Assembly: GCF_000374445.1 (NCBI RefSeq)
Contig: NZ_KB894404.1
Span: 1-64,000, forward strand
Origin: Actinokineospora enzanensis DSM 44649
Lineage (GTDB): Bacteria; Actinomycetota; Actinomycetes; Mycobacteriales; Pseudonocardiaceae
Length of the DNA stretch: 64,000 nucleotides
Reading direction: 5' to 3'
Shown here: piece by piece, positions 35,735-44,541 of the stretch
How the letters are laid out: every line of letters begins with the position of its first letter
Numbering within the stretch: position 1 is the stretch's first letter
Program-made: the position numbers and the translations under genes
The notes under the pieces: model-generated
The model's database searches: none
Told to the model about the DNA's origin: nothing
The model's input: the letters and a program-made list of their open reading frames with translations, nothing else

Positions 35735-36940
35735 ATGAGCTACGGGCAGGGCAACGGCCCCGGGCGGCCGCGCTACAACCCGACGCGCAAGATGCCGCAA
35801 CCGTACGACGAGCAGCGCGGACACCGCCCGCCGCCGTACGTGCCGGAGCGCGTGCCACCGTACGAGCCGCCGTCCCGCCACCAGGGCCCGTCACGGCACG
35901 AGGGCCCGTCGCGTCCGCCGTCACGCCCGGGCGGACCGCCGTCCGATCGCGGCGCGGGCCACCCGCCGCCACCGCCGCGTCGCAAGCGGCGCAAGGGCCG
36001 GATCGCGCTGATCGTCTTCGCGGTGATCATCGCGTTGATCGGCGGCACCTGGGTGTACCTGGAGACCTCGCTCAACCACGTCGCCGCGCTCACCGACTAC
36101 CCTGGCAGGCCCGCCCAGGGCGCGGGCACCAACTGGCTCATCGTCGGCTCCGACAGCCGGGAGGACCTGTCCGCCGCGGACGAGGACCGGCTGGCCACCG
36201 GCGACGCCAAGGGCAAGCGCACCGACACGATCATGCTGATGCACCTGCCGGACAACGACACCAAACCGACGCTGGTGTCGCTGCTGCGGGACTCCTACCG
36301 GGACATCCCCGGCAAGGGCAAGAACAAGCTCAACGCCGCCTACGCCTTCGGCGGCGCCCCCCTGCTGGCCAGGACCGTCGAGCAGAGCACCGGCCTGCGC
36401 CTCGACCACTACATCGAGATCGGTTTCGGCGGCTTCGCGGACGTGGTGGACGCGGTCGGCGGCGTGGAGATGTGCCTGCCCGCCCCGATCGACGACCCGC
36501 TCGCGGGCATCAACCTCCCCGCGGGCTGCCAGGAGCTGGACGGCGCCAACGCCCTGGGCTACGTGCGCACCCGCAAGGGCCCGCGCGCCGACCTCGACCG
36601 GGTGATCCGGCAGCGCCAGTTCATCGCCGCGCTGACCGACAAGGCCACCAGCTTCGGCACCCTGGTCAACCCGTTCCGCCTGTTCCCACTGCTCGGCAGC
36701 GCCCCGGACGCGGTCACCCTGGACGACGGCGACCACCTGCACAACCTGCCGGGTCTCGCCTTCGCCATGGGCGCGGGCGACGGCCTGGTCACCACCACGG
36801 TCCCGATCGGTGCCACCCCGACCGTCAAGGGCGTCGGCTCGGTGGTCCTCTGGGACGACAAGAAGGCACCCCGCCTGTTCGACGCCCTGCGCACGGACAC
36901 GGCGGTCCCGGCCGACGTCATCGTGGCCCCGCCGAAGTAG
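35735..36940 (+). CDS. LCP (LytR-CpsA-Psr) family cell-wall ligase
   Basis: A 401-residue membrane-anchored enzyme that attaches glycopolymers such as arabinogalactan or teichoic-type chains to peptidoglycan. A Pro/Arg-rich cytoplasmic part (1-90), one transmembrane helix (about 95-117), then the LCP domain outside: GSDSRED, KRTDTIMLMHL, RDSYRDIPGKGKNKLNAAYAFG in two parts, and the Arg-rich VRTRKGPRADLDR that binds the polyprenyl pyrophosphate. ATG 35735 with GGGGGAC upstream. Separately transcribed between two lipid operons. Confidence 0.95.
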   Translation: MSYGQGNGPGRPRYNPTRKMPQPYDEQRGHRPPPYVPERVPPYEPPSRHQGPSRHEGPSRPPSRPGGPPSDRGAGHPPPPPRRKRRKGRIALIVFAVIIALIGGTWVYLETSLNHVAALTDYPGRPAQGAGTNWLIVGSDSREDLSAADEDRLATGDAKGKRTDTIMLMHLPDNDTKPTLVSLLRDSYRDIPGKGKNKLNAAYAFGGAPLLARTVEQSTGLRLDHYIEIGFGGFADVVDAVGGVEMCLPAPIDDPLAGINLPAGCQELDGANALGYVRTRKGPRADLDRVIRQRQFIAALTDKATSFGTLVNPFRLFPLLGSAPDAVTLDDGDHLHNLPGLAFAMGAGDGLVTTTVPIGATPTVKGVGSVVLWDDKKAPRLFDALRTDTAVPADVIVAPPK

Positions 36941-37062
36941 CGGCCGGTTGCGCCGTTCGGCCGCCACCGGGTGTGGACGGTCGGACCTGTTCTGGTGACG
37001 GGACCGTGCCCTACCCTCGCCGTCGGCGGTCGAGACCCGGCCGCCGCACAAGGAGGAACCCT

Positions 37063-37797
37063 GTGACGTCCCTGCTCATGCGAGGGGTGGTGGCGGCGGC
37101 ACTGGCGGTGTCCGCGGCCGTGCTCGTGCCCGGCGCGGCGTCGGCCGACGCCCACCCGCGGCCGCCGAAGGTCACCAAGGGCCCGTGCCAGTACACGGCG
37201 ACCCCGGACGACCCCGCCGCCCGTCCCGTCCCGCTGCCGCCCGACCCGCGGCACACGCCGGACCGGGGCCGGGTGCGGGTGGACCTGCCCACCTCGCAGG
37301 GACAGATCGGGCTGACCCTGGACCGGGCGAAGGCGCCGTGCACCGTGCAGAGCTTCCTGCACCTCACCGAGCACCACTTCTACGACTTCACCACGTGTCA
37401 CCGGCTCACCGCCTACCCGACGCTGAAGGTGTTGCAGTGCGGGGACCCGAGCGGGACGGGGGAGAAGGGGCCGGGCTACAAGTACAAGGACGAGCTGCCC
37501 ACCGATCTCCCCGACTACCCGGGGGACACCACCGGGACCCGGAAGCTGTACGCGCGCGGGCTGCTCGCCATGGCGAACGCCGGGCCGGACACCAACGGCA
37601 GCCAGTTCTTCCTGGTCTACGGCGACTCCCGGCTGCTGCCCAACTACACCGTCTTCGGTTCCGTCGACCAGCGCGGGTTGTCCACGTTGGACAAGGTCGC
37701 CGCGGGCGGGATCGTGCCGACCGCGGATGACCCGGCCCCGGTCGACGGCGCGCCGGTGAAGACCACCAAGATCCTCCGGCCACGGGTGGCCTGCTGA
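37063..37797 (+). CDS. secreted cyclophilin-type peptidyl-prolyl isomerase
   Basis: A 244-residue exported isomerase that helps fold proteins outside the membrane. Signal peptide about 1-29 (ending GAASADA). The cyclophilin domain spans about 65-240, with CHRLTAYP in place of the usual FHRVIPGF, QCGDPSGTG and the signature MANAGPDTNGSQFFLVYG. Two Cys (near 43 and 85) and CHR could form disulphides, consistent with export. GTG 37063 follows AAGGAGG. A terminator follows at once. Confidence 0.93.
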   Translation: MTSLLMRGVVAAALAVSAAVLVPGAASADAHPRPPKVTKGPCQYTATPDDPAARPVPLPPDPRHTPDRGRVRVDLPTSQGQIGLTLDRAKAPCTVQSFLHLTEHHFYDFTTCHRLTAYPTLKVLQCGDPSGTGEKGPGYKYKDELPTDLPDYPGDTTGTRKLYARGLLAMANAGPDTNGSQFFLVYGDSRLLPNYTVFGSVDQRGLSTLDKVAAGGIVPTADDPAPVDGAPVKTTKILRPRVAC

Positions 37798-37803
37798 GAG
37801 TCC

Positions 37804-37832
37804 CGGCCCGTGCGTCGTCGGCGCACGGGCCG
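37804..37832. terminator. bidirectional terminator
   Basis: Perfect 11-bp stem cggcccgtgcg (37804-37814) with cgcacgggccg (37822-37832), loop of 7 nt, between the convergent cyclophilin and peroxiredoxin genes. Confidence 0.85.
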
Positions 37833-37848
37833 CTCTCGGTTCACCCGA

Positions 37849-38313
37849 TCACGCCGTTCTCGACTGCCGGTTCCGCAGTACTTCCAACGCCCGGTCCGCG
37901 TGCACGGCCATCCGCAGCTCGCTCTTGATCGCGGCCAACACGGTCCCGTCCGTCTCGATCACGAACGTCTTCCGCTTGGTCAACAACGGCCCGAACCGAC
38001 GCCGCACCCCGAACCGGGTGGCCACGGCCCCGTCCACGTCCGACAGCAGCGGGAAGTCGAACGAGTTCACCGCCGAGAACTCGGCCTGCCTGCCCACCGC
38101 GTCCGGACTGATCCCGACCCGGTGCGCCCCCACCTCGGCGAACTCCGCCGCCAGGTCGCGGAAGTGACAGCTCTCCGCCGTGCAGCCACCGGTCATCGCC
38201 GCCGGGTAGAAGAACAGGACCACCGGCCCGGTCTTCAGGAAGTCGCGCAGCGCGCGGTCGGTGCCGGTCTCGTCGGGGAGGGTGAAGTCGGCGACCCGCT
38301 CTCCCACGTTCAT
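37849..38313 (-). CDS. peroxiredoxin, Bcp/PrxQ type
   Basis: A 154-residue thiol peroxidase. The peroxidatic Cys44 lies in PAAMTGGC and a second Cys49 gives the CX4C arrangement of PrxQ/Bcp proteins, which reduce hydrogen and lipid peroxides with thioredoxin. ATG 38313 overlaps the stop of the DUF1295 gene as ATGA. Being the last gene of an operon with lipid-modifying enzymes, it may protect unsaturated or modified acyl chains (inference). Confidence 0.93.
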   Translation of the reverse strand: MNVGERVADFTLPDETGTDRALRDFLKTGPVVLFFYPAAMTGGCTAESCHFRDLAAEFAEVGAHRVGISPDAVGRQAEFSAVNSFDFPLLSDVDGAVATRFGVRRRFGPLLTKRKTFVIETDGTVLAAIKSELRMAVHADRALEVLRNRQSRTA

Positions 38314-39077
38314 GTGCCTGCTCCAGGTTTTCGGGGCGGCAGCGGGAAGAACCCGCTGGTCCGCGCGACGTAGTCGGCGTAGCCGGGGCGGCTGCCCGAC
38401 AGGTGCTTCTCGGTCAACGGCTTCCCGGTCCCCTTGGCGAGCAGGTACGTCATGAGCACCGGGGCGAGCACGGTGGCGGCGCCCGCCCAGGACGTGCAGG
38501 CGGTCAGGTAGAGACCCCACCACACGCAGGCGTCGCCGAAGTAGTTGGGGTGGCGGGTGTAGTGCCACAGCCCGGTGTCCAGCACCCTTCCCCGGTTGGC
38601 CGGGTCGGCGGTGAACCGGGCCAGCTGCCAGTCTCCCACGGTCTCGAACACCAGGCCCACCAGCCACACCGCGACGCCGACCCAGGTGAGCGGGCCCAGG
38701 TCGCCCTTGACGGCCACCTGCACGGGCAGCGACACGAACCACATGATCGCGCCCTGGGGGAGGAAGACGCGGCGCAGCATGTGCCGGCGTGGGTCGCCCG
38801 GGGCGTTCGCGAGGATCGCGACGTAGCGACGGTCCTCGGGCCTGTGCCGGTTGCGGCGGTGCAGGTGGACCGCCAGCCGGACACCCCAGACGACGGTCAT
38901 CGCCGCGACGGGCAGCCGGGCCTCCCCTGTGGACACCGCTGCCGAGACCACCGCGATCGCCGCGAAACCGAGACCCCAGACGGTATCGATCGTGTCGTAC
39001 TTCCCCCGGCGCACACTCACCGCGAAGGTCGCCGCGAGCACGACGACCACGGTGGCCAGGGACAGCAGGAACGTCAC
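38310..39077 (-). CDS. DUF1295 (steroid 5-alpha-reductase-like) membrane protein
   Basis: A 255-residue integral membrane protein with about six helices. The C-terminal HYTRHPNYFGDACVWWG is the motif of DUF1295 proteins and of isoprenylcysteine methyltransferase/steroid reductase-like enzymes that bind NADPH or SAM. It probably acts on lipids in the membrane. GTG 39077 overlaps the stop of the methyltransferase gene as GTGA, and its own stop overlaps the peroxiredoxin start. Confidence 0.9.
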   Translation of the reverse strand: MTFLLSLATVVVVLAATFAVSVRRGKYDTIDTVWGLGFAAIAVVSAAVSTGEARLPVAAMTVVWGVRLAVHLHRRNRHRPEDRRYVAILANAPGDPRRHMLRRVFLPQGAIMWFVSLPVQVAVKGDLGPLTWVGVAVWLVGLVFETVGDWQLARFTADPANRGRVLDTGLWHYTRHPNYFGDACVWWGLYLTACTSWAGAATVLAPVLMTYLLAKGTGKPLTEKHLSGSRPGYADYVARTSGFFPLPPRKPGAGT

Positions 39078-40393
39078 ACCGGCTCCCGCGCGAGCAGCTC
39101 CGCCCGGGTCCTGGGCAGGCCGGACAGCCCCTCCGCCGTCGGCCGCACAGCCAACACCTGGTGCACCCCGATCCGGTTCTCCGCGAACGCCAACGCGCTC
39201 CCCGCGAGGTAGAGCCGCCACACCCGGGCGGTCTGTTCACCCGCCAGGGCGACCAGCTCGCCCCAGTTCCGCTCGACGGTCTCACCCCAGGCCCGACACG
39301 TCCACACGTAGTGCTCGCGCAGCGCCTCCACGTCCCGGACCTCCAGGCCCGCGCTCTCCAGCATGTCCACCGTCTGCCCCACCGGCCGCATGTTCATGTC
39401 CGGCGCGATGTAGGTCTCGATGAACGCCCCACCACCCTGCGCGACCGCACCGCGCGACATCTGCTGCAACAGCAGCCGGCCCTGCGGCTTGAGCATCCGG
39501 AACAGGGTGGCCGCGTAGGCGGGGTAGTTCTCGGCGCCGACGTGCTCACCCATCTCCAACGTGCCGATCACGTCGAACGGCTCATCGGCGAGATCGCGGT
39601 AGTCCTGCAACCGCACCTCCACCCGGTCGCCCAGGCCCTCCCGTTCTATCCGGGCCTGCACGAACTCCTGCTGCTGCTGCGACAGCGTGATCCCGGTGAC
39701 GTGCACGTCGTGGTGCCGTGCGGCGTGCAGTGCGAGCGAGCCCCAACCACAGCCGACATCCAGCATGCGCATGCCCGGCCGCAGCCCGAGCTTCACACAC
39801 ACGAGTTCCAACTTGTCCCGTTGCGCGTCCTCGACCGTGTAGTCCGGTGCGTCGGATGTCCAATAGCCGCACGAGTACGCCATATTCGGTTCGAGCACAC
39901 TCGCGTAGAAGTCGTTCGACATGTCGTAGTGGTGCGCGATGGCGGCCCGGTCCCGCACCTTGGTGTGCTTCGCCCCCGACAACCGCGCCTCCTCCCCGGG
40001 CGGCGCGGGCCGCGGACCGACGATGCCGAGCCGCAACGCGTTCCCGACAAGTCCCACCTTGTCCCGCACGGTCGGCCGACCGATCCGTCCCGACCTGGTC
40101 AGTGCCCAGAACCGGGCCAACGCCTCGGCCAGGTCTCCCTCCACGTCGAGATCACCGGACACATACGCGCGCGCCAGCCCCAACTCGTTCGGGTCCCACA
40201 ACAACCGCCGCAACGCCCGCCGCGTCCGCACCACGGCGACCGGCCCGGTCGCGGGTCCGGCCTCACTGCCGTCCCAGGCCCGCAGCCGGATCGGCAGGGC
40301 CGCACCGAGCACCCGCTCGGCAACATCGGCGAGAACGGCCGCGACAGGGCGTGTGGCCACCAGGAGACTCCGATCGTCGGGAATGTCGACCAC
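39074..40393 (-). CDS. cyclopropane-fatty-acyl-phospholipid synthase family methyltransferase (second)
   Basis: A 439-residue SAM-dependent lipid methyltransferase distinct from the one at 34388. The N-terminal domain (about 1-145) contains LPIRLRAWDGSEAGP, followed by IAHHYDMSNDFY and motif I LDVGCGWGSLA (about 226-236), with the late GGGAFIETYIAPDM. This N-terminal layout resembles actinobacterial enzymes that make mid-chain methyl-branched fatty acids, but the usual FAD-binding partner of that pathway is absent here. GTG 40393 heads the coupled operon with DUF1295 and peroxiredoxin. Confidence 0.93.
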   Translation of the reverse strand: MVDIPDDRSLLVATRPVAAVLADVAERVLGAALPIRLRAWDGSEAGPATGPVAVVRTRRALRRLLWDPNELGLARAYVSGDLDVEGDLAEALARFWALTRSGRIGRPTVRDKVGLVGNALRLGIVGPRPAPPGEEARLSGAKHTKVRDRAAIAHHYDMSNDFYASVLEPNMAYSCGYWTSDAPDYTVEDAQRDKLELVCVKLGLRPGMRMLDVGCGWGSLALHAARHHDVHVTGITLSQQQQEFVQARIEREGLGDRVEVRLQDYRDLADEPFDVIGTLEMGEHVGAENYPAYAATLFRMLKPQGRLLLQQMSRGAVAQGGGAFIETYIAPDMNMRPVGQTVDMLESAGLEVRDVEALREHYVWTCRAWGETVERNWGELVALAGEQTARVWRLYLAGSALAFAENRIGVHQVLAVRPTAEGLSGLPRTRAELLAREPV

Positions 40394-40580
40394 CGGTCAT
40401 TCGCGGCAGTGCCCTCGGAGGATTGGGACCGCGTCCGATACCTGGCAGCCAGGGCGGGCCACCGTGTCGACCGTCGGTCGAGCAGACGTGGTGGGCGCGG
40501 TCGTCCGGCCTTCTGGCTCGCAGATACGTCGACCTGGTGGGCTACCCGGTGAACGTGCCGCCGTGTGGTGGGATATCCAC

Positions 40581-41180
40581 GTGGATACGGCTGTGACCGC
40601 GCCGAACCGGCTGGCCCGGGTGGTGACCGAGGTGTTCTCCCCGGCGGTGGTGGTGCTGGTGCTCCCACTGGCCGTGGCCTGGGCCGCCACCGGCCACGAC
40701 TGGGCGCGCACCCTGCTGTGGGGCCTGGAGGTCGCCCTGTTCTCCAGCATCCTCCCGATGCTCTTCATCATCCGCGGCGCCCGCGCGGGCCGCTGGGACG
40801 GCCACCACGTCCGCGACCGCGAACACCGCTTCCTCCCCCTCGCGGTCGGCCTGGGCTCCACGGCCGTCGGCATCACCATCCTGGTCGTCGCCGACGCCCC
40901 GCACGACGTCCTGGCCCTCGCCCTGGCCATGTTCGCCACCCTCGCCGTCTGCGTGGCCATCACCCGCGCCTGGAAGATCTCCATCCACGGCGCCGTGGCG
41001 GGCGGCGCGGTCGCCATGGTCACCCTCCGCTACGGCCCCTGGTCCCTCCTCCTGATCGCCATCGTCGCCCTCGTCTGCTGGTCCCGCGTAACCCTCGGCG
41101 ACCACACCCCGACCCAGGTGATCGCGGGCGCCCTCACCGGCCCACTCGTCGGCGGCACCGTTTTCCTCCTGGTCCCCTGA
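40581..41180 (+). CDS. PAP2-like membrane protein
   Basis: A 199-residue protein with about five transmembrane helices. The segment KISIHGAVAGG resembles the second, and WSRVTLGDHTPTQVIAG the third, PAP2 phosphatase motif (SR...H), though the final Asp is Gln. It may be a phosphatidic acid or polyprenyl phosphatase, or an inactive relative. GTG 40581 is chosen for the GGTGGGA 8 nt upstream; GTG 40563 and 40593 are alternatives. Divergent from the methyltransferase operon. Confidence 0.75.
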   Translation: MDTAVTAPNRLARVVTEVFSPAVVVLVLPLAVAWAATGHDWARTLLWGLEVALFSSILPMLFIIRGARAGRWDGHHVRDREHRFLPLAVGLGSTAVGITILVVADAPHDVLALALAMFATLAVCVAITRAWKISIHGAVAGGAVAMVTLRYGPWSLLLIAIVALVCWSRVTLGDHTPTQVIAGALTGPLVGGTVFLLVP

Positions 41181-41213
41181 CCCCAGTGACCCAGGACCAC
41201 GGTTGTGCGGGCC

Positions 41214-42662
41214 TCAGGCGACGTTGGCGGTCGAGGGGCTTGGTTCGTCGGTCGGGGCTCGTCGGGTGCGGAGGATTCCCCAGCCGACGAGGGCAGCGGC
41301 GGCGAGGGTCAGGACGAGGCTGGAAAGGGTGACCGCGCCCCGGAACTCGGATGTCCGGGCGGCGGTCCAGCCGTGCGTCGCGATGTTGCCGGTGAACATG
41401 GCCGCGATGATCGTGCCCGTCACCGCGATGCCCGCACCGGAGGTGACCTCGGTAGCGGTATCGGTGAGCGCGACACCGATCGTGGTCCGGGTCTTGGGTA
41501 GGCCGCGCAGCACGTTGAGCGCGGCGACCACGCCGACCACGCGCAGACCGGCGGCCACGAGAACGAGGGCGATCGCGACCCAGATGTAGCCGAGGTTGCC
41601 GAACAGGGCGTAGACGGCGAGACCTGCGACGACCGCCACCGCGCTCAGCCAGGCGGCTCGTTCCAGGCCGACTCGCTGGACGAACGGGTTGACGAAGGCG
41701 CCGCCCGCGATGAGGACGACGACCTGGGGCAGCAGGCCGATGGCGGCGAGCGCGGGCGTCCAGCCCCAGTCGAGCTGCAGCTGCAGGGTGACCAGGTAGC
41801 CGAGGCCCGCGGTGGCCAGTCCGGCGGCGGCCTTGAAGGCCAGGCCGCTGGCGACGAGGGGGCGGGCGACGAGTTTCAGGTCGAGGAGCGGGTAGCGGGT
41901 CGAGCGTTCCCGGCGGACGAACAGGAACATGCCGACGACGGCGGCCGCGGTGACCGTCCACGGTGCCCACGAGCCGGTGCCCTCGTTGACGAACAGCGTC
42001 GGCGCGACGAGCGCGAGCACGATCGTGGCCGTGCCGAGCACGGCACCGGGAAGGTCGGCCGGGTCGCGGTGCAGGTCGGTCGGGTCGTCCGCGGCGATGC
42101 CCGCCCGGATGCCGATGATCGCGAGTGCGGCTATCGGCACGTTCACCAGCAACAGGACCTGCCAGGGCGCGACCGAGAGCACGAAGCCGCCGACCGTCGG
42201 GCCGATCGCGAGGCCGACCAGGCCGACGGTCGAGATCAGCGTGGTCGCCCGGACGCGCAGGCCGTCCTCGTCGAACAGGCGGAAGGCGAGGGCCATCGAG
42301 CCAGGGGTGGTCATCGCCGCCGCGACGCCGGTGACCGCGCGGGTGGCGATCAGTTGGGGTGCCGTGCTGACGAAGGCGGTGGCCAGGCTGGCGAGGCCGA
42401 GCAGGACGAGGCCGATGAGCATGACGCGCCGTCGGCCGAAGCGGTCGGCGAGGGCGCCGAAGGCGAGCATCAGGCCGCCGAACACGACCGCGTAGACGCC
42501 GGTCACCCACTGCAGGGCGACGGTCGAGGCGTGCAGGTCGCGGCCGATGGTGGGCAGGGCGACGTTCAGGATCGAGTTGTCGAGCATCTCGAAGAGGAAC
42601 ACCGCGGACAGTCCGGTCAGAGCGACCCAGGCCGCTCGGAGGGACTGAGGTGGACGGTTCAT
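41214..42662 (-). CDS. MFS transporter, DHA2 (14-helix) drug efflux type
   Basis: A 482-residue proton-driven efflux pump. Motif A appears as GALADRFGRRRVML and motif C-like sequence GLAIGPTVGG follows; LDNSILNVALP near the start is the DHA2 motif D1. About 14 helices are predicted by hydrophobicity. ATG 42662 has AAAGGAGCG upstream. Divergent from a TetR gene; the shared 130-nt region holds a spaced palindrome array, so drug-responsive repression is likely. Confidence 0.94.
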   Translation of the reverse strand: MNRPPQSLRAAWVALTGLSAVFLFEMLDNSILNVALPTIGRDLHASTVALQWVTGVYAVVFGGLMLAFGALADRFGRRRVMLIGLVLLGLASLATAFVSTAPQLIATRAVTGVAAAMTTPGSMALAFRLFDEDGLRVRATTLISTVGLVGLAIGPTVGGFVLSVAPWQVLLLVNVPIAALAIIGIRAGIAADDPTDLHRDPADLPGAVLGTATIVLALVAPTLFVNEGTGSWAPWTVTAAAVVGMFLFVRRERSTRYPLLDLKLVARPLVASGLAFKAAAGLATAGLGYLVTLQLQLDWGWTPALAAIGLLPQVVVLIAGGAFVNPFVQRVGLERAAWLSAVAVVAGLAVYALFGNLGYIWVAIALVLVAAGLRVVGVVAALNVLRGLPKTRTTIGVALTDTATEVTSGAGIAVTGTIIAAMFTGNIATHGWTAARTSEFRGAVTLSSLVLTLAAAALVGWGILRTRRAPTDEPSPSTANVA

Positions 42663-42701
42663 GAGCGCTCCTTTCGGGGGTAAGCGCAGGTCAGTGGACG
42701 T

Positions 42702-42770
42702 GAACACTGCATCATAGGAACGGTGTTCTGAATAGTGCGAACACTGTTCTTGTGATGAGGAACACTGTTC
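42702..42770. promoter_or_regulatory. operator array of GAACACTGTTC palindromes
   Basis: Two perfect GAACACTGTTC palindromes (42739-42749, 42760-42770), one variant GAACGGTGTTC (42718-42728), and a half site GAACACTG at 42702. The three full sites are spaced by exactly 21 bp, two helical turns, so bound dimers would face the same side. The array fills the gap between the MFS and TetR genes. A TAGACT box (42781-42786) ends 6 nt before the TetR start codon, suggesting a leaderless TetR transcript. Confidence 0.8.
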
Positions 42771-42792
42771 GGCGACGCGCTAGACTGCCCGC

Positions 42793-43521
42793 ATGTCACC
42801 GACTCCGCAGCAGCGCCGCGCCGCCCGGCACCAGCTCGGCACGGACGCGCCCGCGGCCCGGCGTGGCCCGTCCGGCGGGCAGAAGAAGCCGATCACGGTC
42901 GAGGCCATCGTCGACACCGCGTTCGACATCGTGGAACGCGAGGGATACGAGGCCCTGACGATGCGCCGCCTGGCCACCGAACTGGAGACGGGGCCGTCCT
43001 CGCTCTACGCCCACGTGGTCAACAAGGAGGATCTGGACGAACTGCTCCTCGGCCGCCTGTGCGCCGGGATCGACCTGCCCGAGCCGGACCCCGCCACCTG
43101 GCGCCGACAGATCACCGACGTCTGCACTCAGCTGCGCGACCGATACCTGCGCTACCCCGGCATCTCCCGGGCCGCCTTCGCCACCGCTCCGTCCAACCTG
43201 GACACCCTGCGGGTGACCGAGGGCATGCTCGCCATCCTGCTGGCGGGCGGCGTCCCCCCGTGGGCGGCTGCCTGGGCGATCGACTCGCTGTACCTCTACG
43301 TCAACGCCTACAGCCTCGAAGTGTCCCTTGCGGACAGTCGACGCGGCCGCGGCAACGACAACTGGGTCATCAGCCGCGACGAACTGCTACGCCGGTTCGG
43401 TGCCCTGCCCGACACTTTCCCCCAGACCAAGCGCTACGCCGCCGAGCTGACCGCGGGCACCGGCCACGACCGCTTCGACTTCACCATCACCCTCATGCTG
43501 ACCGGGCTCCCGACCGGCTAG
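42793..43521 (+). CDS. TetR family transcriptional regulator
   Basis: A 242-residue repressor. The N-terminal helix-turn-helix (about 36-80) contains IVEREGYEALTMRRLATEL and SSLYAHVVNKEDL, typical of the TetR subgroup with a TetR_C-like ligand domain (about 95-235). A basic, Gly/Ala-rich extension of 34 residues precedes it. It is divergent from the MFS pump gene and very probably represses both from the palindromes at 42718-42770. Confidence 0.94.
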   Translation: MSPTPQQRRAARHQLGTDAPAARRGPSGGQKKPITVEAIVDTAFDIVEREGYEALTMRRLATELETGPSSLYAHVVNKEDLDELLLGRLCAGIDLPEPDPATWRRQITDVCTQLRDRYLRYPGISRAAFATAPSNLDTLRVTEGMLAILLAGGVPPWAAAWAIDSLYLYVNAYSLEVSLADSRRGRGNDNWVISRDELLRRFGALPDTFPQTKRYAAELTAGTGHDRFDFTITLMLTGLPTG

Positions 43522-43695
43522 GGGAATGCACCTCACACCTGTGGACAGCTCGCTGCATCGCCGTTGCCCAAGTCGCGGACATGGACATCATCGACGCGCA
43601 CGCCTGCTCCGCCGGGTGATGCCTTCGGCCGTGCTGCCCAGGAATGAGGTCCAGCCAGATGGTCCTGTTTGATCGGAGCACGTCAGGTGAGGGTT
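43522..43695. other. non-coding stretch at the edge of the accessory region
   Basis: Between the TetR stop and the decayed gene fragment. No supported gene, terminator or promoter; composition is slightly less GC-rich than its surroundings. Confidence 0.4.
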
Positions 43696-43800
43696 GCGGC
43701 GGAGGGAGCTGCGGCCGTCGCGGCGGTACATCTCGGCGCCCATCTCGATCCAGTCGCCGACCTGGTTGAGGGTGCCGTGGCCGATTTCCAGGCGGTCCAC
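43696..43800 (-). pseudogene. decayed 3'-end fragment of the 479-aa module gene
   Basis: On the minus strand this encodes LEIGHGTLNQVGDWIEMGAE and then MYRRDGRSSLRR, almost the same 32-residue end as the gene at 47604-49043 (positions 48927-49022). A 29-nt core is identical (43720-43748 versus 48970-48998, inverted). Upstream of it the similarity stops, and downstream the frame runs into unrelated sequence. It is therefore a remnant of a duplicate, in inverted orientation, 5.1 kb from the intact copy. Confidence 0.8.
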
Positions 43801-43831
43801 TCGGTGGCCGACTTGGCCACGGCGGTGTTGG

Positions 43832-44413
43832 TCATATTCCGTTGATCTGGAGCAGGATGGTGCCGTCCTGGGTGGTCAGGCCGCCGGGTGCCAGGCATTG
43901 CAACGGGTTCACGAGTGCGTAGATCCAGGCGATAGTGGCGCTGGCGCCGGTGAACTCGCCTGCGGTGACGGTGCCGGTGGCGGTGTTCTGGACGATTCCG
44001 CCGGTGGCGGTCAGTGTGCTGGCGAGGCCGGTGAGGGTGGAGGTCTGGCCGTTGTTCCAGTGGATGGTGAGGGTGCCGCCGCCGGTGGGGTTGAGTTCGA
44101 GATAGTTGCAGGCGGCGTCCGGGGCCGGGTAGGAGAACGGGCCGCCGGTGATGACGCTGGTCAGGGTGGGGTCGGTGGAGGTGCAGGAGGGGATGGTGTC
44201 GGTTTCCTGCACGGTGACGGTCTGCGGGGTGAGGGTCAGGCCGGGTGTGTAGGTGACGTGGCTGTTTCCGGTGCAGGTGACCGAGCCGACCGCGGCGTGC
44301 GCGGCTGGGGCGGGCAGTAGGGCACACAGGGCGGTCAGCGCGGCGACGGCGCTCGCACGGCGCCTGGGCCGTACCGTGACGATGCGTCGGCTGGGGTGGG
44401 TGGTGGTGTTCAT
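43832..44413 (-). CDS. secreted protein of unknown function
   Basis: A 193-residue exported protein: signal peptide about 1-40 (ending APAAHAA), then a Thr/Gly-rich, probably beta-sheet domain with four Cys. No motif names an activity. ATG 44413. It lies downstream of the YVTN/RTX gene on the same strand with a 128-nt gap, and just inside the inverted gene fragment at 43696. Similar Thr-rich small secreted proteins are common in actinomycetes. Confidence 0.75.
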   Translation of the reverse strand: MNTTTHPSRRIVTVRPRRRASAVAALTALCALLPAPAAHAAVGSVTCTGNSHVTYTPGLTLTPQTVTVQETDTIPSCTSTDPTLTSVITGGPFSYPAPDAACNYLELNPTGGGTLTIHWNNGQTSTLTGLASTLTATGGIVQNTATGTVTAGEFTGASATIAWIYALVNPLQCLAPGGLTTQDGTILLQINGI

Positions 44414-44541
44414 CGGGGTACCGTCCCGTTCGGCTGGTTGTCGTGCGGTTTTCGGTGCGGGCGTGGCGTCGTTGCCGTCTGATCAGGGGCACGAAGGGGG
44501 CGGGTGCGCCCGCGGGTAGCGGGCGCACCTGTCCTTTGTGG

